The notes under the pieces are model-generated. The model had not been told where the DNA came from, searched no databases, and saw nothing but the letters and a program-made list of their open reading frames with translations. Position numbers and translations under genes: made by a program. Shown here one piece after another: positions 23,402-31,684 of a DNA stretch of 32,160 bases; the first letter of the stretch is position 1; the number at the start of each line of letters is the position of its first letter. Origin of the DNA: Chloroflexaceae bacterium (lineage in GTDB: Bacteria; Chloroflexota; Chloroflexia; Chloroflexales; Chloroflexaceae); the NCBI GenBank assembly GCA_012034075.1, contig JAAURD010000032.1:1-32160 (forward strand), read 5' to 3'.

Positions 23402-23590
23402 TAAACCACGTTGATTTGACGAGTTCAGATGGAGGGCAGGTTTGCAGTCTGCTAACACCAACGGCAAGACGGATGCTTGGAGAGTCCGCGCGGCTGCAAG
23501 CCACGCCTACATCACTACCAGTGTTAGTTGCTTGTAGGGGCGTTGGTGTGCTGCACCTATCGGCTATTCGTCAAATCAACATGGTGTTTA
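23402..23590. mobile_element. MITE-like element with 21-23 bp terminal inverted repeats
   Basis: The left end TAAACCACGTTGATTTGACGA (23402-23422, given here only as its key features: CACGTTGATTTGACGA) is repeated inverted at 23568-23590 (TCGTCAAATCAAC then ATGGTGTTTA), differing by one substitution and two extra bases. Inner arms also pair: GCTAACACCAACGG near 23451 with CGTTGGTGTGCTGC near 23541. At 189 bases it has no coding frame, so it would depend on a transposase elsewhere. A shorter relative is at 9366-9467. Clear target-site duplications were not seen. The rest of 23398-23633 holds nothing else. Confidence 0.65.
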
Positions 23591-23633
23591 TGATCCGACT
23601 GACACCACATCAATCAGCATTCGTGAGGAGAAT

Positions 23634-23912
23634 ATGTCATACGTTCAATGGCAGTATGATCCACAGAAGCACCGCTGGCAAGGGGTAAGTGAAGAATGGA
23701 ACGCAGTTGTCTGGGTCCAGGGATATTATATTCATTACCATCCGGTCTACTCAGCAAGCATTCGACCGTCTGATGATTCCTCAGCAACGATCAGTTTTGC
23801 ACCCCGATGCTTTCAATACGATAGTGAAGCAAAAGCCTGGTGCGAACAGGAAGCCTATAATCGTGCGACGTTACAACAGCGTATGCGCCAGAAACTGAAC
23901 CTGATGCAATAA
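23634..23912 (+). CDS. Hypothetical 92-residue protein
   Basis: This is an unrecognised small protein rich in Trp, Tyr and Gln (MSYVQWQYDPQKHRWQG; WVQGYYIHYHP). It has no membrane segment or known motif. GAGGAG lies just before the ATG, and the frame is clean. The stop is only four bases from the stop of the convergent response-regulator gene, leaving no room for a separate terminator. It follows the MITE-like element, which may carry or interrupt its promoter. Confidence 0.55.
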   Translation: MSYVQWQYDPQKHRWQGVSEEWNAVVWVQGYYIHYHPVYSASIRPSDDSSATISFAPRCFQYDSEAKAWCEQEAYNRATLQQRMRQKLNLMQ

Positions 23913-23916
23913 TCAA

Positions 23917-24732
23917 TCATTCTGTTGGGTCTGCTGATGCTGGTACGACCAGCATGTAGCCATTCCCGCGATCATTCACCAGCAAGGCCGGGTCGAGTTT
24001 TTTGCGCAGGTTATGCACATGCGAACTCAGGAGGGTCTGTGCATCGGCATCAGAAAGGTCGCACTGATGCGTATAACGTGCGATTTCGCTGTATGAACGT
24101 GCCTGACCAGGGGTCTCGATCAGGCAGCGCAGCAATGCATATTCAATCGGTGTTACATGGACTGACTGCCCCTGAAACCACACTTCACGTCGGTGAACAC
24201 CAACCGTAAGTTCACCGATATGTGTCATTTTTGAACGGTCGGTCCTTGCCTGGGCTGGGTGGGCATGCTTGCCACGAGATGGCTCTTCAAATGGGTTGTT
24301 CATGTCGCCCAGTGCTCGACTATACAGTGTGAGCATCCGTGTTGCCTGGAGCAACTCCTGTTCGGCATGGTGCTTCTTCACGGCATTATGGACACAGGTT
24401 AACAATTTGTCTGGTGGGCACGGCTTCAGCAAGTATGCATATGCTCCCTGATGGAGTGCTGAAATCGCCGTTTCAAGCGAGCCATGGCCGGTCAGCAGAA
24501 TGACCATTGGCCGGTATGATTGCATACGAGCAGTATACAACACTTCAATGCCATCTACCTGCTCCATCAAAATATCGGTCAAGACCACATGAAATGATTC
24601 CTGTTCCAGCAAATCGACCGCAGCTTCACCATTGGCTGCTTGCGTCACACGATAGCCGGCATACTGAATCTCATATGCCAGCGTCATACGTGTGGTATCA
24701 TCATCTTCCACGACTAACACATGTGCATTCAT
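23917..24732 (-). CDS. Response regulator, receiver plus OmpR-type winged-helix domain
   Basis: This is a 271-residue DNA-binding response regulator. The receiver domain has the acidic pair D10/D11 (VVEDDD), the phospho-acceptor D53 (VVLTDILM), T81 (LLTGHG) and K103 (YLLKPCP). The receiver's TGHGSLETAISALHQGAYAYLLKP stretch looks like those of NtrC/FixJ-type regulators. The C-terminal domain is an OmpR-type winged helix (PIEYALLRCLIETPGQARSYSEIA; LLSSHVHNLRKKLD). The linker of about 50 residues is basic and polar. A strong GGAGGAGG lies before the ATG. It follows the multi-PAS kinase gene after 17 bases, so the two form a two-component pair. Its target genes are unknown; the adjacent bchYZ are candidates by position only. 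Confidence 0.88.
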   Translation of the reverse strand: MNAHVLVVEDDDTTRMTLAYEIQYAGYRVTQAANGEAAVDLLEQESFHVVLTDILMEQVDGIEVLYTARMQSYRPMVILLTGHGSLETAISALHQGAYAYLLKPCPPDKLLTCVHNAVKKHHAEQELLQATRMLTLYSRALGDMNNPFEEPSRGKHAHPAQARTDRSKMTHIGELTVGVHRREVWFQGQSVHVTPIEYALLRCLIETPGQARSYSEIARYTHQCDLSDADAQTLLSSHVHNLRKKLDPALLVNDRGNGYMLVVPASADPTE

Positions 24733-24749
24733 ATTCTTTCCTCCTCCCC

Positions 24750-27700
24750 CTAGTTAGCATGAAGTGGGAACTGAACCGTAAACGTACTGCCTTGTCCAAC
24801 GACACTCTCCACCCGCAATGTGCCACCATACTGGCGCACAATCTGCGCACTGATGGCTAACCCCAGACCAGTGCCATCTTCGCGGGTGGTGACAAATGGC
24901 TCAAAAATCCGTTGTTGCAATTCTGGTGCAATCCCACAACCGTTATCAGTAATGGTGATCATCAACATCCCCTGGTGACGACCGCTATTGGTTTGCTGGC
25001 CATACGAGCATTGGAACGCGGTACCAACTCGAAGCATACCGCCATCAGGCATGGCATCAAGTGCATTGACCATCAGGTTGAGCAACACCTGCATAACCTC
25101 ATCGGCACGGCCTCGCAACGGTGGCAGATCAGGACTCAGATCACGCTCAACGACAATGCTGTTATCACGCAAGCGTTTGCCTATTAGTAGCAAAATGCGC
25201 TCAAAGAGCATATTCACATCAACTGGCCCGAACTTCAGCGCACCTGGGCGATAGAGTGATAGGAGCTGGTTGACAATATGCCCAACCCGTTCCATCTCTT
25301 CCATTGCCAATTGTAAAAACGTCTCACGCTCATGGGCCGGTGCAATCTGGGACAGATGGAGCGAGTTCTGGAGCGCCTGGAGCGGTGTATTGATTTCATG
25401 GGCCACACTGGCGGCCAGTCGTCCGCTCGCCGCAAAACGCTCATTGCCAATCACACGGGCCTGGAGTTGCACCTGCCAGGTCACATCTATCACCTGAACA
25501 ATCGTCTGGTCGGCCAGCTGATGCGGGCCATGCAAGCGAATGGCATGCAAATCCAGAATACGCACAATGCCATCGGGTCGCTGGTAGCGCACGCGCTGCT
25601 GGGTACTACTGCCATCATCGGTTTTGGACAACGGTGCAACAACGGTATCGGTTTCAAACGGCAGAAACCGGCTCTGCACATGTTCCCAGCAGCGGGCCAT
25701 CAGATCAGATGGGGAACTGCCCATCATTGCTGCCAGGGCCTGGTTCATCATCTGAATGTGATTATGGCTATCGAGCAATACCAGTCCATGTTCCAGCCCA
25801 TCAAAGATAGCCCGTAGGAGATCATGGCTGCGTGTCAGATGCTCATTCAGATCGGCAAGATGGCGGTATGCGCGGGTTAAATCAGCCTCGGCCTGTTTGC
25901 GCTCGCTAATATCCTGGACCATAATAATCAGGCCGGTTGGGGTATTATCGGCATCAATCACCAGTGCACTACTGACCTCGGCCGGAAAACAACGGCCATC
26001 TCGGTGGCGCATCCTGGTTTCAATCTGGCTGATCGGATCCGCTGGATCAATCGCCGCCATGCGTTGAATCATATCAAACGCCTCTGGTGCTATCATGCCA
26101 TCGGCATCAACCGTATGGCACAACTCATCGCAACTGCTATAGCCAAACAACTCAACGGCCCGTTGATTGCAAAACCGCAACGTTCCATCAAGGTTCGTCA
26201 ATAAAATGGCTTCGGGTGATGTTTCAACCAGGGTGCGATAGCGTTTCTCGGATTCGCGCAACGCCTGTTCTGCCTGCACCCGCTGGGTAATATCGCGGAC
26301 GACATCGACCCAGCCAATGTGCTGCCCCTCATGATCCTCAAGCGGCATCACACTGTGCTCGGTATGCAGCAACGCGCCATCTTTGCGCTTCATTGCATGG
26401 GCCGGCAGTTGCATGCGGTGGGTCTGCTGCACGCCATGCAGGAGATGGCGTTTCCATTCTTCCACAGCCACGCTATCACTGTGCAAAAACGATGTGGTAT
26501 AGCCCAGCATCTCGGCACGACTATAACCAAAAATATCCGTCGCGGCCGGGTTACAATCCATAATCCGCACGGTATTGGCATCAATAATAAACACGGCGTC
26601 ACGCATACTGGCAAACGTGCGGGTGATCAATTGCTGCGATTGGCGGAGTTCTTCTTCGGCCAGTTTCTTTTCGGTAATATCCGTATCGGTACCGGAAAGA
26701 CGAATAGGCGTCCCTGCTTCATCATACGTCACCCGGCCACGCACCGCAATCCAGCGTATGGTGCCGTCGCGATGACACATACGGTGTTCAAATTCATAGG
26801 TTGGTAGGCGACCAGCCAGATAATCCTGGGTGCGATTCTGCACCAATTCCACATCAGCTGGATGCACATGTTTCATCCATTCGGGGAGATAGTTCAGCAT
26901 TTCGTGATCGGCATACCCCAGCATTGCTTTGAGATTAGGCGCCAGATACATGTCATCGCTGGCAATATCCCAATCCCATACCCCCACACGACCGGCGTTT
27001 ACCGCTCGCTGATAACGCTCCTCGCTCATCCGCAACGCTTGCTCAGCGCGTTTGCGTTCGTTCATCTCGGCCTGGAGGGCCTGGTTCATGCGTGATAGCT
27101 CTTCGGTACGAACGGCCACCCGCAGTTCTAGTTCATCGTGATCCTGGCGTAACGCTTCTTCAATCTGTTTCCGATGGGTCATATCAATCGAAATATCACC
27201 CACTGCATAGATGTTGCCGCGCCCGTCATACAGGGGAAACTTGGTCACCAGATACGAGCGCAAGCCACCCATCCAGGCAATATCCTGCTGTATCTCTATC
27301 GTCTCGCCGGTCTCCATCACATACCGATCTTGCTGACGTGTATAGAATGCCACATCTGGTGGTAACAGATCATCACTGGTCTGACCAATCATCTCCTGGG
27401 GTGTGCGCTGCACCAGAGCCGCACCACACGAGTTAATCAGCAAAAAGCGGCTATCCCAATCACGCACCATGGTGGGTACGGGCACATGCTCCAGAAATGC
27501 CTGCAACAGTGCCTGACTCTCGTGCAGGGCTTCGGCCATCTGCAACTGCTCACTGATATCACGCCCAGAACCGGCCACCGCCCAGACCTGGCCCTGCTGA
27601 TCGCGAATAACAAAACCGGTCACGAATGATGGAATGATCTCACCATCACGGCGTTGATAATTGACGATGCCGTGCCACGAACCTTCATTGAGAATAGTCT

Positions 27701-28430
27701 CATGCATCTGTGCGAGCATTTCGGGCGGTTGCAACGAAAGATCATCGCTACACATACCGACCAGTGCATCGCCATACCCCGAAACCGCTTTTGCTGCGGG
27801 GTTTGCATAGAGGATTGTTCGGTCGAGCGAACTGACAACCAGGGCATCTGGGGAGTTTTCTACCAACGATTGAAACACCTGGCATGCCGGTTCCATGCGC
27901 TGCCACAATACCTGTGGTAAGGTCTCCGTTGCAGTGTCAGCAGATGTGGCGAGCATCGTTGTTCCTTGCGCAACATGGGTAGCCATCTGGTTGATGATAA
28001 ACGCGAGCGCTGGTTCCTGCCCAGCCGGGCCTTGCACCATGACCGAGCGCATGGGGAGAACGACCATGTGCCGATTGGGTGTATACCACGGTATATCATG
28101 CTGGACATGCCCTTCTGTGCGTGTCTGTTCGGCCATGGTGATCAGCATAGCATGACTCTGTTCTGGGAAGAACGGAGACAATGATTGCCCGATGGGCATG
28201 CCATCAGACCCCGTCTGCTGTTGCCAGGTGGCGTTGGCATACACAATAATCAAATCGGTCGTTGTAACGACCATCGCATCCTGGGTCTGATCTAAGAGAC
28301 TCTGAAAGAGCGCGAGTTGTTCCCGAAGAGAGGCGATAATGGCATCGTACTCCCGATTGACCGCTGGTTCTTCCAGGGTGCTCGCGGACGATGGCCGAGC
28401 CTGGTGCGCATGATGGTTGGTGCATTGCAT
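24750..28430 (-). CDS. Seven-PAS-domain sensor histidine kinase
   Basis: This is a soluble sensor kinase of 1226 residues without membrane segments. Seven PAS domains in a row are recognisable by their starts and ends: LLDQTQDAMVV, LVENSPDALVV, FLEHVPVPTMV, RYQRAVNAGRVGVWDWD, TFASMRDAVFI, LVETSPEAILL and IFDGLEHGLVL. Most end in a DIT/DIS(E/Q)RKQ-like motif. A coiled stretch lies between the third and fourth (LELRVAVRTEELSRMNQ). The kinase core has H1011 in SVAHEINTPLQ, the N box near N1122 (LNLMVNALDAM), DNGCGIA and GTGLGLA. Multi-PAS kinases sense redox, oxygen, light or small ligands; no heme- or flavin-binding signature can be named with confidence. It heads an operon with the response regulator and is divergent from bchY. 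The ATG has only a weak AG-rich ribosome site. Confidence 0.88.
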   Translation of the reverse strand: MQCTNHHAHQARPSSASTLEEPAVNREYDAIIASLREQLALFQSLLDQTQDAMVVTTTDLIIVYANATWQQQTGSDGMPIGQSLSPFFPEQSHAMLITMAEQTRTEGHVQHDIPWYTPNRHMVVLPMRSVMVQGPAGQEPALAFIINQMATHVAQGTTMLATSADTATETLPQVLWQRMEPACQVFQSLVENSPDALVVSSLDRTILYANPAAKAVSGYGDALVGMCSDDLSLQPPEMLAQMHETILNEGSWHGIVNYQRRDGEIIPSFVTGFVIRDQQGQVWAVAGSGRDISEQLQMAEALHESQALLQAFLEHVPVPTMVRDWDSRFLLINSCGAALVQRTPQEMIGQTSDDLLPPDVAFYTRQQDRYVMETGETIEIQQDIAWMGGLRSYLVTKFPLYDGRGNIYAVGDISIDMTHRKQIEEALRQDHDELELRVAVRTEELSRMNQALQAEMNERKRAEQALRMSEERYQRAVNAGRVGVWDWDIASDDMYLAPNLKAMLGYADHEMLNYLPEWMKHVHPADVELVQNRTQDYLAGRLPTYEFEHRMCHRDGTIRWIAVRGRVTYDEAGTPIRLSGTDTDITEKKLAEEELRQSQQLITRTFASMRDAVFIIDANTVRIMDCNPAATDIFGYSRAEMLGYTTSFLHSDSVAVEEWKRHLLHGVQQTHRMQLPAHAMKRKDGALLHTEHSVMPLEDHEGQHIGWVDVVRDITQRVQAEQALRESEKRYRTLVETSPEAILLTNLDGTLRFCNQRAVELFGYSSCDELCHTVDADGMIAPEAFDMIQRMAAIDPADPISQIETRMRHRDGRCFPAEVSSALVIDADNTPTGLIIMVQDISERKQAEADLTRAYRHLADLNEHLTRSHDLLRAIFDGLEHGLVLLDSHNHIQMMNQALAAMMGSSPSDLMARCWEHVQSRFLPFETDTVVAPLSKTDDGSSTQQRVRYQRPDGIVRILDLHAIRLHGPHQLADQTIVQVIDVTWQVQLQARVIGNERFAASGRLAASVAHEINTPLQALQNSLHLSQIAPAHERETFLQLAMEEMERVGHIVNQLLSLYRPGALKFGPVDVNMLFERILLLIGKRLRDNSIVVERDLSPDLPPLRGRADEVMQVLLNLMVNALDAMPDGGMLRVGTAFQCSYGQQTNSGRHQGMLMITITDNGCGIAPELQQRIFEPFVTTREDGTGLGLAISAQIVRQYGGTLRVESVVGQGSTFTVQFPLHAN

Positions 28431-28509
28431 TGGGCTGTCTTTTCTGTTGTTGTATCGCCAATCGGCGCAAACTGGCTAAAGCCTGCAAGATGTCGTATAA
28501 TACGATTAC

Positions 28510-28522
28510 TGTTACGTTAACA
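28510..28522. promoter_or_regulatory. Inverted repeat TGTTA-CGT-TAACA in the kinase/bchY divergent region
   Basis: A 5-bp dyad with a 3-base centre lies in the AT-rich part of the 207-base intergenic region between the kinase and bchY. A related CGTTATC follows at 28527-28533, 12 bases after CGTTAAC. It may be an operator for either gene. Confidence 0.35.
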
Positions 28523-28541
28523 ATATCGTTATCTATACGCA

Positions 28542-28570
28542 ATGTCAAATAGCATTTCTTGGTGTAGTAT
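28542..28570 (+). promoter_or_regulatory. Possible promoter for bchY-bchZ
   Basis: ATGTCA (28542-28547), a 17-base spacer and TAGTAT (28565-28570), each matching four of six consensus positions. The start would be near 28577, about 60 bases before the bchY ATG. Confidence 0.35.
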
Positions 28571-28637
28571 CAAGTCTGTCGCCGGTCACATAATCACCTT
28601 CAATACCATGTTAGAAAGAAACTGAACCATCGTCAAT

Positions 28638-29935
28638 ATGTCTGATCATTCTGTATCGCTTCCAGCCCCTCATGCTGCCAGGCAGACTACACAACCCTTT
28701 CAGCCAGGGGCCTGTAAACTTCATCCGCAGACTATGTGCCCGGCCTTCGGGGCGATGCGTGTACTTACACGTATCGAAGGATCACGTCCGGCCATGGTGA
28801 CGGATGCCGGCTGCCTGTATGGCCTGACCTTTGTGACGCATTTTTATGCAGCCCGCAAGAGCATCGTTGCATCGGTGCTGGGCACCGCCGAACTCTCCGG
28901 CGGCAATGTGCAAGAAGCCGCCAATGCTGCGATTGCCGAGGCGCTGCTGATGCCCAGGCCAGTTTTATTCCGGTTATCTCGCTCTGTGTCGCCGAAACCG
29001 CCGGCCTCGCCGCAGAGTTGATACCGGATCAGATCAATGGTATTCCGATTGTGCTGGTGCGTGTGCCGGCCTATGCTATTCACTCGCATGCCGAGGCCAA
29101 AGATGTCGCACTGGCGGCACTGCTCCGCCGTTTTGCCGATACGAGCAGCCCTTCAACCGAAAAGACGCTGGTGTTGCTGGGCGAGGTTTTTCCCGCCGAT
29201 CCGCTGATGATTGATGGCGTCCTTCGCAAGATGGGCGCTCGGGTGCTGGTCACCCTGCCGGGGCGCTCGATTGATGAAATACGCCAGGCCGGTCAGGGCA
29301 CGGCTGTGGCTGCGTTGCACTCGTTCTACCGCGAGAGCCAGACGTGCCTCCACGAACGCGGGATGACGGTGGTTGGCGGGGCGCCCATTGGGGCGGAGGG
29401 CAGCGCTGCATGGTTGCGCTCGGTTGGCGCTGCTATGGACCTGGACGAGACCTTGATCGAACAGGTCGCTGCCGAAGAAGAGCAAAAAGCCCGTGATTTT
29501 CTGATGACCCGCCCACTTCAGGGTGCCACCATACTGGTATCGGGCTATGAGGGCAATGAGATGCTGTACGCGCGGCTGCTGATCGAAGGTGGGGCGCATG
29601 TGCCGTATGTGAGCACCAGTATTGGGCAAAGCATGATGACGGCTGCCGATGAAGCCTGGCTGCGCGCCCATGGCACCGAGGCGGTGGTCTACCGCAAATC
29701 CCTGGAAGATGACCAGCAAGCTATGCAGCACTGGTCATTCGACTTGGTGATTGGTACCACATCACTGGCAGCCTATGCCAAAGAACGGGGTATTCCATCG
29801 GTCTACTATACCAATGTGCTGAGTGTACGGCCGCTCTTTTTGTCGGGTGGGATGATGGCAAGCCTTCATATGGTCCAGGACTTGCTTAACCGACGACCGA
29901 TCTACGAGCAGATGTTATCATTTTTTCAAGATTGA
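28638..29935 (+). pseudogene. bchY: Chlorophyllide a reductase subunit BchY, with a frameshift in this sequence
   Basis: BchY is half of the nitrogenase-like catalytic part (BchYZ) of chlorophyllide a reductase, which with the reductase BchX makes the bacteriochlorin ring. The first frame runs from ATG 28638 and carries C34 (QTMCPAFG) and C59 (DAGCLYGLTF). The second frame, entered at about 28949 by a -1 shift, gives DAQASFIPVISLCVAETAG and the rest of BchY to 29935. Joined there, the protein is about 432 residues, a normal length. The cysteine spacings (34, 59, 117) equal those I recall for the BchY cluster ligands in proteobacteria (62, 87, 145). One missing base near CTGCTGATGCCC would explain it. 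No canonical slippery heptamer is seen. bchZ downstream is intact, so a sequencing error or a very recent mutation is likely. Confidence 0.85.
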
Positions 29936-29951
29936 CGAGAGAGTGCATGCT

Positions 29952-31448
29952 ATGCAACTGATTCGGGATATTTCAGATAGTAGTGCTTTCTGGGGCGCTG
30001 CCTGGGTGTTCGGCTGCTTTGCGGATATGCATATTATCTGCGATGCGCCTATTGGCTGCTACAACCTGCTGGGTGTCGCTGTAACGGACTATACCGATGC
30101 TCTGCCCTATATGGCGAACCTCACGCCGACCAGCATACGCGAGGAAGATGTGATTAACGGCACATCCCAGGCGCTCAAACGCACCATCGACGATTTGCAG
30201 CAGCAGGGCTATCTCGACCACAAACAGCTGGTGGTGGTAAGCAGCGCCGAAAGCGAGATGATTAGCGCAGACCATCAGGCGTATCTCAGTACGATTATGC
30301 CCGAAGCTCGCTTCTTCTGGAGCCATGCGCTGGAACAGGATGAATGGCAGGGCCGCAATAGCGCCTTACGCTTTGCCTGGGAACACTATGGTACACCTGC
30401 TTTAACGACCCCGCCCCAACCACGGGCATCGCAGCTGGTGAATATTATTGGGCCTTCGCTCGGCTGCTTTAATGCTCCCGCCGACTTGTATGAGATGAAA
30501 CGGCTGGTACGTGGCATTGGCGGTGAGATCAATCTTATCTACCCCTATGAGGCATGTGTACGCGATACACCACGCCTGGCCGAGGCCGCCGTGAATATCG
30601 TCATGTACCGTGAGTTTGGCGAACCGCTGGCACAGATACTGGGCCAGCCCTATCTTTTTGCGCCCTTCGGTGTGCTCGATACGACCAGCTTTCTGCGCGA
30701 TCTGGGTCAATTGCTGGGGCGTCCTACCGAGCAGGTCGAAGCCTTCATTGCTGCCGAAAAACACACCACGCTGCAACTGGTGTGGGATATGTGGCGCGGT
30801 CCGCAGAGTGACTGGTTTGCTACGGTTGATTGTGCGATTGTGGCCGCTCGTAGCTATGTTGATGGTCTGCGGCGCTTCCTGGGCGATGAACTTGGCATGC
30901 GCATTGTGTGGTCTTCGGGCCGGCCGCGCCACGATGATGAACCCGATAATAGCGAGATTCGCCGTCGTCTCCATCGCCATGTGCCGACGTTTGTCTTTGG
31001 CAGTATCAACGAGAAGATGTACCTGGCGGAAGCCAACGCGCGGAGTGGCTTTTTCTTACCGGCGACCTTCCCCGGCCCCGTGGTTCGCCGCACGTTTGGC
31101 ACGCCCTTTATGGGCTATGCCGGTGCAGCCTACCTGATGCAAGAGATGGTCAATCGCTTTTATGAAACGGTCTTTCAGTATTTGCCGGTTGAGACGGTTT
31201 CATCGGATACGGATACGGCAAAGCATGCACATCCTGCCCACCATACCCCAGCAACACCCACCTCGACGATGCCATGGACGCAGGAGGCTGCCGAGCGCTT
31301 GAACACGGCCCTGGAAGATGTCCCCTATCTGTCGCGTATCAGCGCGAGCCGCACCCTGCGGAGCACCGCCGAAGAGGCTGCCCGCGAGCAAGGAGCGAGC
31401 GAAGTAACCCTGCCGATACTTGAGGCGATGTTGCACCGACGAGCGTGA
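29952..31448 (+). CDS. bchZ: Chlorophyllide a reductase subunit BchZ
   Basis: BchZ pairs with BchY as the catalytic part of chlorophyllide a reductase, reducing ring B during bacteriochlorophyll synthesis. The 498-residue protein starts with the nitrogenase-like fold (SAFWGAAWVFGCFADMHIICDAPIGC). C36 in APIGCYNL is at the place of the single BchZ ligand of the shared 4Fe-4S cluster. Further family marks are NIIGPSLGCFNAPADLYEMKRL, FAPFGVLDTTSFL, SINEKMYLAEA and RRTFGTPFMGYAGAAYLMQE. The C-terminal PWTQEAAERLNTALEDVPYLSRISASRTLR is the usual BchZ tail. ATG 29952 is used, after GAGAGAG; a GTG at 29943 is in frame. It lies 16 bases after bchY, so they are cotranscribed. The frame is fully intact, unlike bchY in this sequence. 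Confidence 0.93.
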   Translation: MQLIRDISDSSAFWGAAWVFGCFADMHIICDAPIGCYNLLGVAVTDYTDALPYMANLTPTSIREEDVINGTSQALKRTIDDLQQQGYLDHKQLVVVSSAESEMISADHQAYLSTIMPEARFFWSHALEQDEWQGRNSALRFAWEHYGTPALTTPPQPRASQLVNIIGPSLGCFNAPADLYEMKRLVRGIGGEINLIYPYEACVRDTPRLAEAAVNIVMYREFGEPLAQILGQPYLFAPFGVLDTTSFLRDLGQLLGRPTEQVEAFIAAEKHTTLQLVWDMWRGPQSDWFATVDCAIVAARSYVDGLRRFLGDELGMRIVWSSGRPRHDDEPDNSEIRRRLHRHVPTFVFGSINEKMYLAEANARSGFFLPATFPGPVVRRTFGTPFMGYAGAAYLMQEMVNRFYETVFQYLPVETVSSDTDTAKHAHPAHHTPATPTSTMPWTQEAAERLNTALEDVPYLSRISASRTLRSTAEEAAREQGASEVTLPILEAMLHRRA

Positions 31449-31531
31449 TGCATATTGGGGTGTTGCGCGAAACCCATCATCCCGGCCCTGGGTCCACAAG
31501 GGGAGAATGGTGGCGGAAACGCCCACATGCT

Positions 31532-31619
31532 CCCCTCTCCCCACTTGGGAGAGGGGCCGGGGGTGAGGGCCTGCATACACCCCTCTCCCCACTTGGGAGA
31601 GGGGCCGGGGGTGAGGGCC
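31532..31619. repeat. Two tandem copies of a 40-bp GC-rich palindromic repeat
   Basis: Identical 40-base units at 31532-31571 and 31580-31619 (48-base period) each contain CCCCTCTCCC-CACTT-GGGAGAGGGG, a 10-bp hairpin, followed by CCGGGGGTGAGGGCC. Such units are scattered in intergenic DNA of many bacteria, including Chloroflexota. They lie 84 bases after bchZ and could form its transcript end. Confidence 0.8.
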
Positions 31620-31655
31620 AGCGGCGGGGGTGACGGCCAGCGGCGGGCGTGAGCG
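31620..31655. repeat. Decayed 19-bp tandem repeats derived from the palindromic unit
   Basis: AGCGGCGGGGGTGACGGCC and AGCGGCGGGCGTGAGCGCC follow directly and resemble the last part (GGGGGTGAGGGCC) of the 40-base units, as if only the tail had been re-duplicated. Confidence 0.5.
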
Positions 31656-31684
31656 CCTACACACAAAATCATTGCCCACTTGCC

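Noticed and set aside
28430-28637. PpsR/CrtJ site (TGT-N12-ACA) in the bchY promoter region
   Set aside because: The TGT/ACA pairs I found have spacings of 7 or 8, not 12.
28736-28948. ATG at 28736 as an independent start for the second half of bchY
   Set aside because: The stretch from 28736 to 28948 in that frame is out-of-frame reading of conserved BchY sequence; homology begins only near 28949.
28950-28975. Programmed -1 frameshift site in bchY
   Set aside because: No X-XXY-YYZ heptamer in the right phase and no obvious downstream pseudoknot; an indel is simpler.
31445-31652. Plus-strand and minus-strand frames across the 40-bp repeats (containing LTPGPSPKWGEG-like peptides)
   Set aside because: These peptides are typical spurious translations of the palindromic repeat; no ribosome sites.
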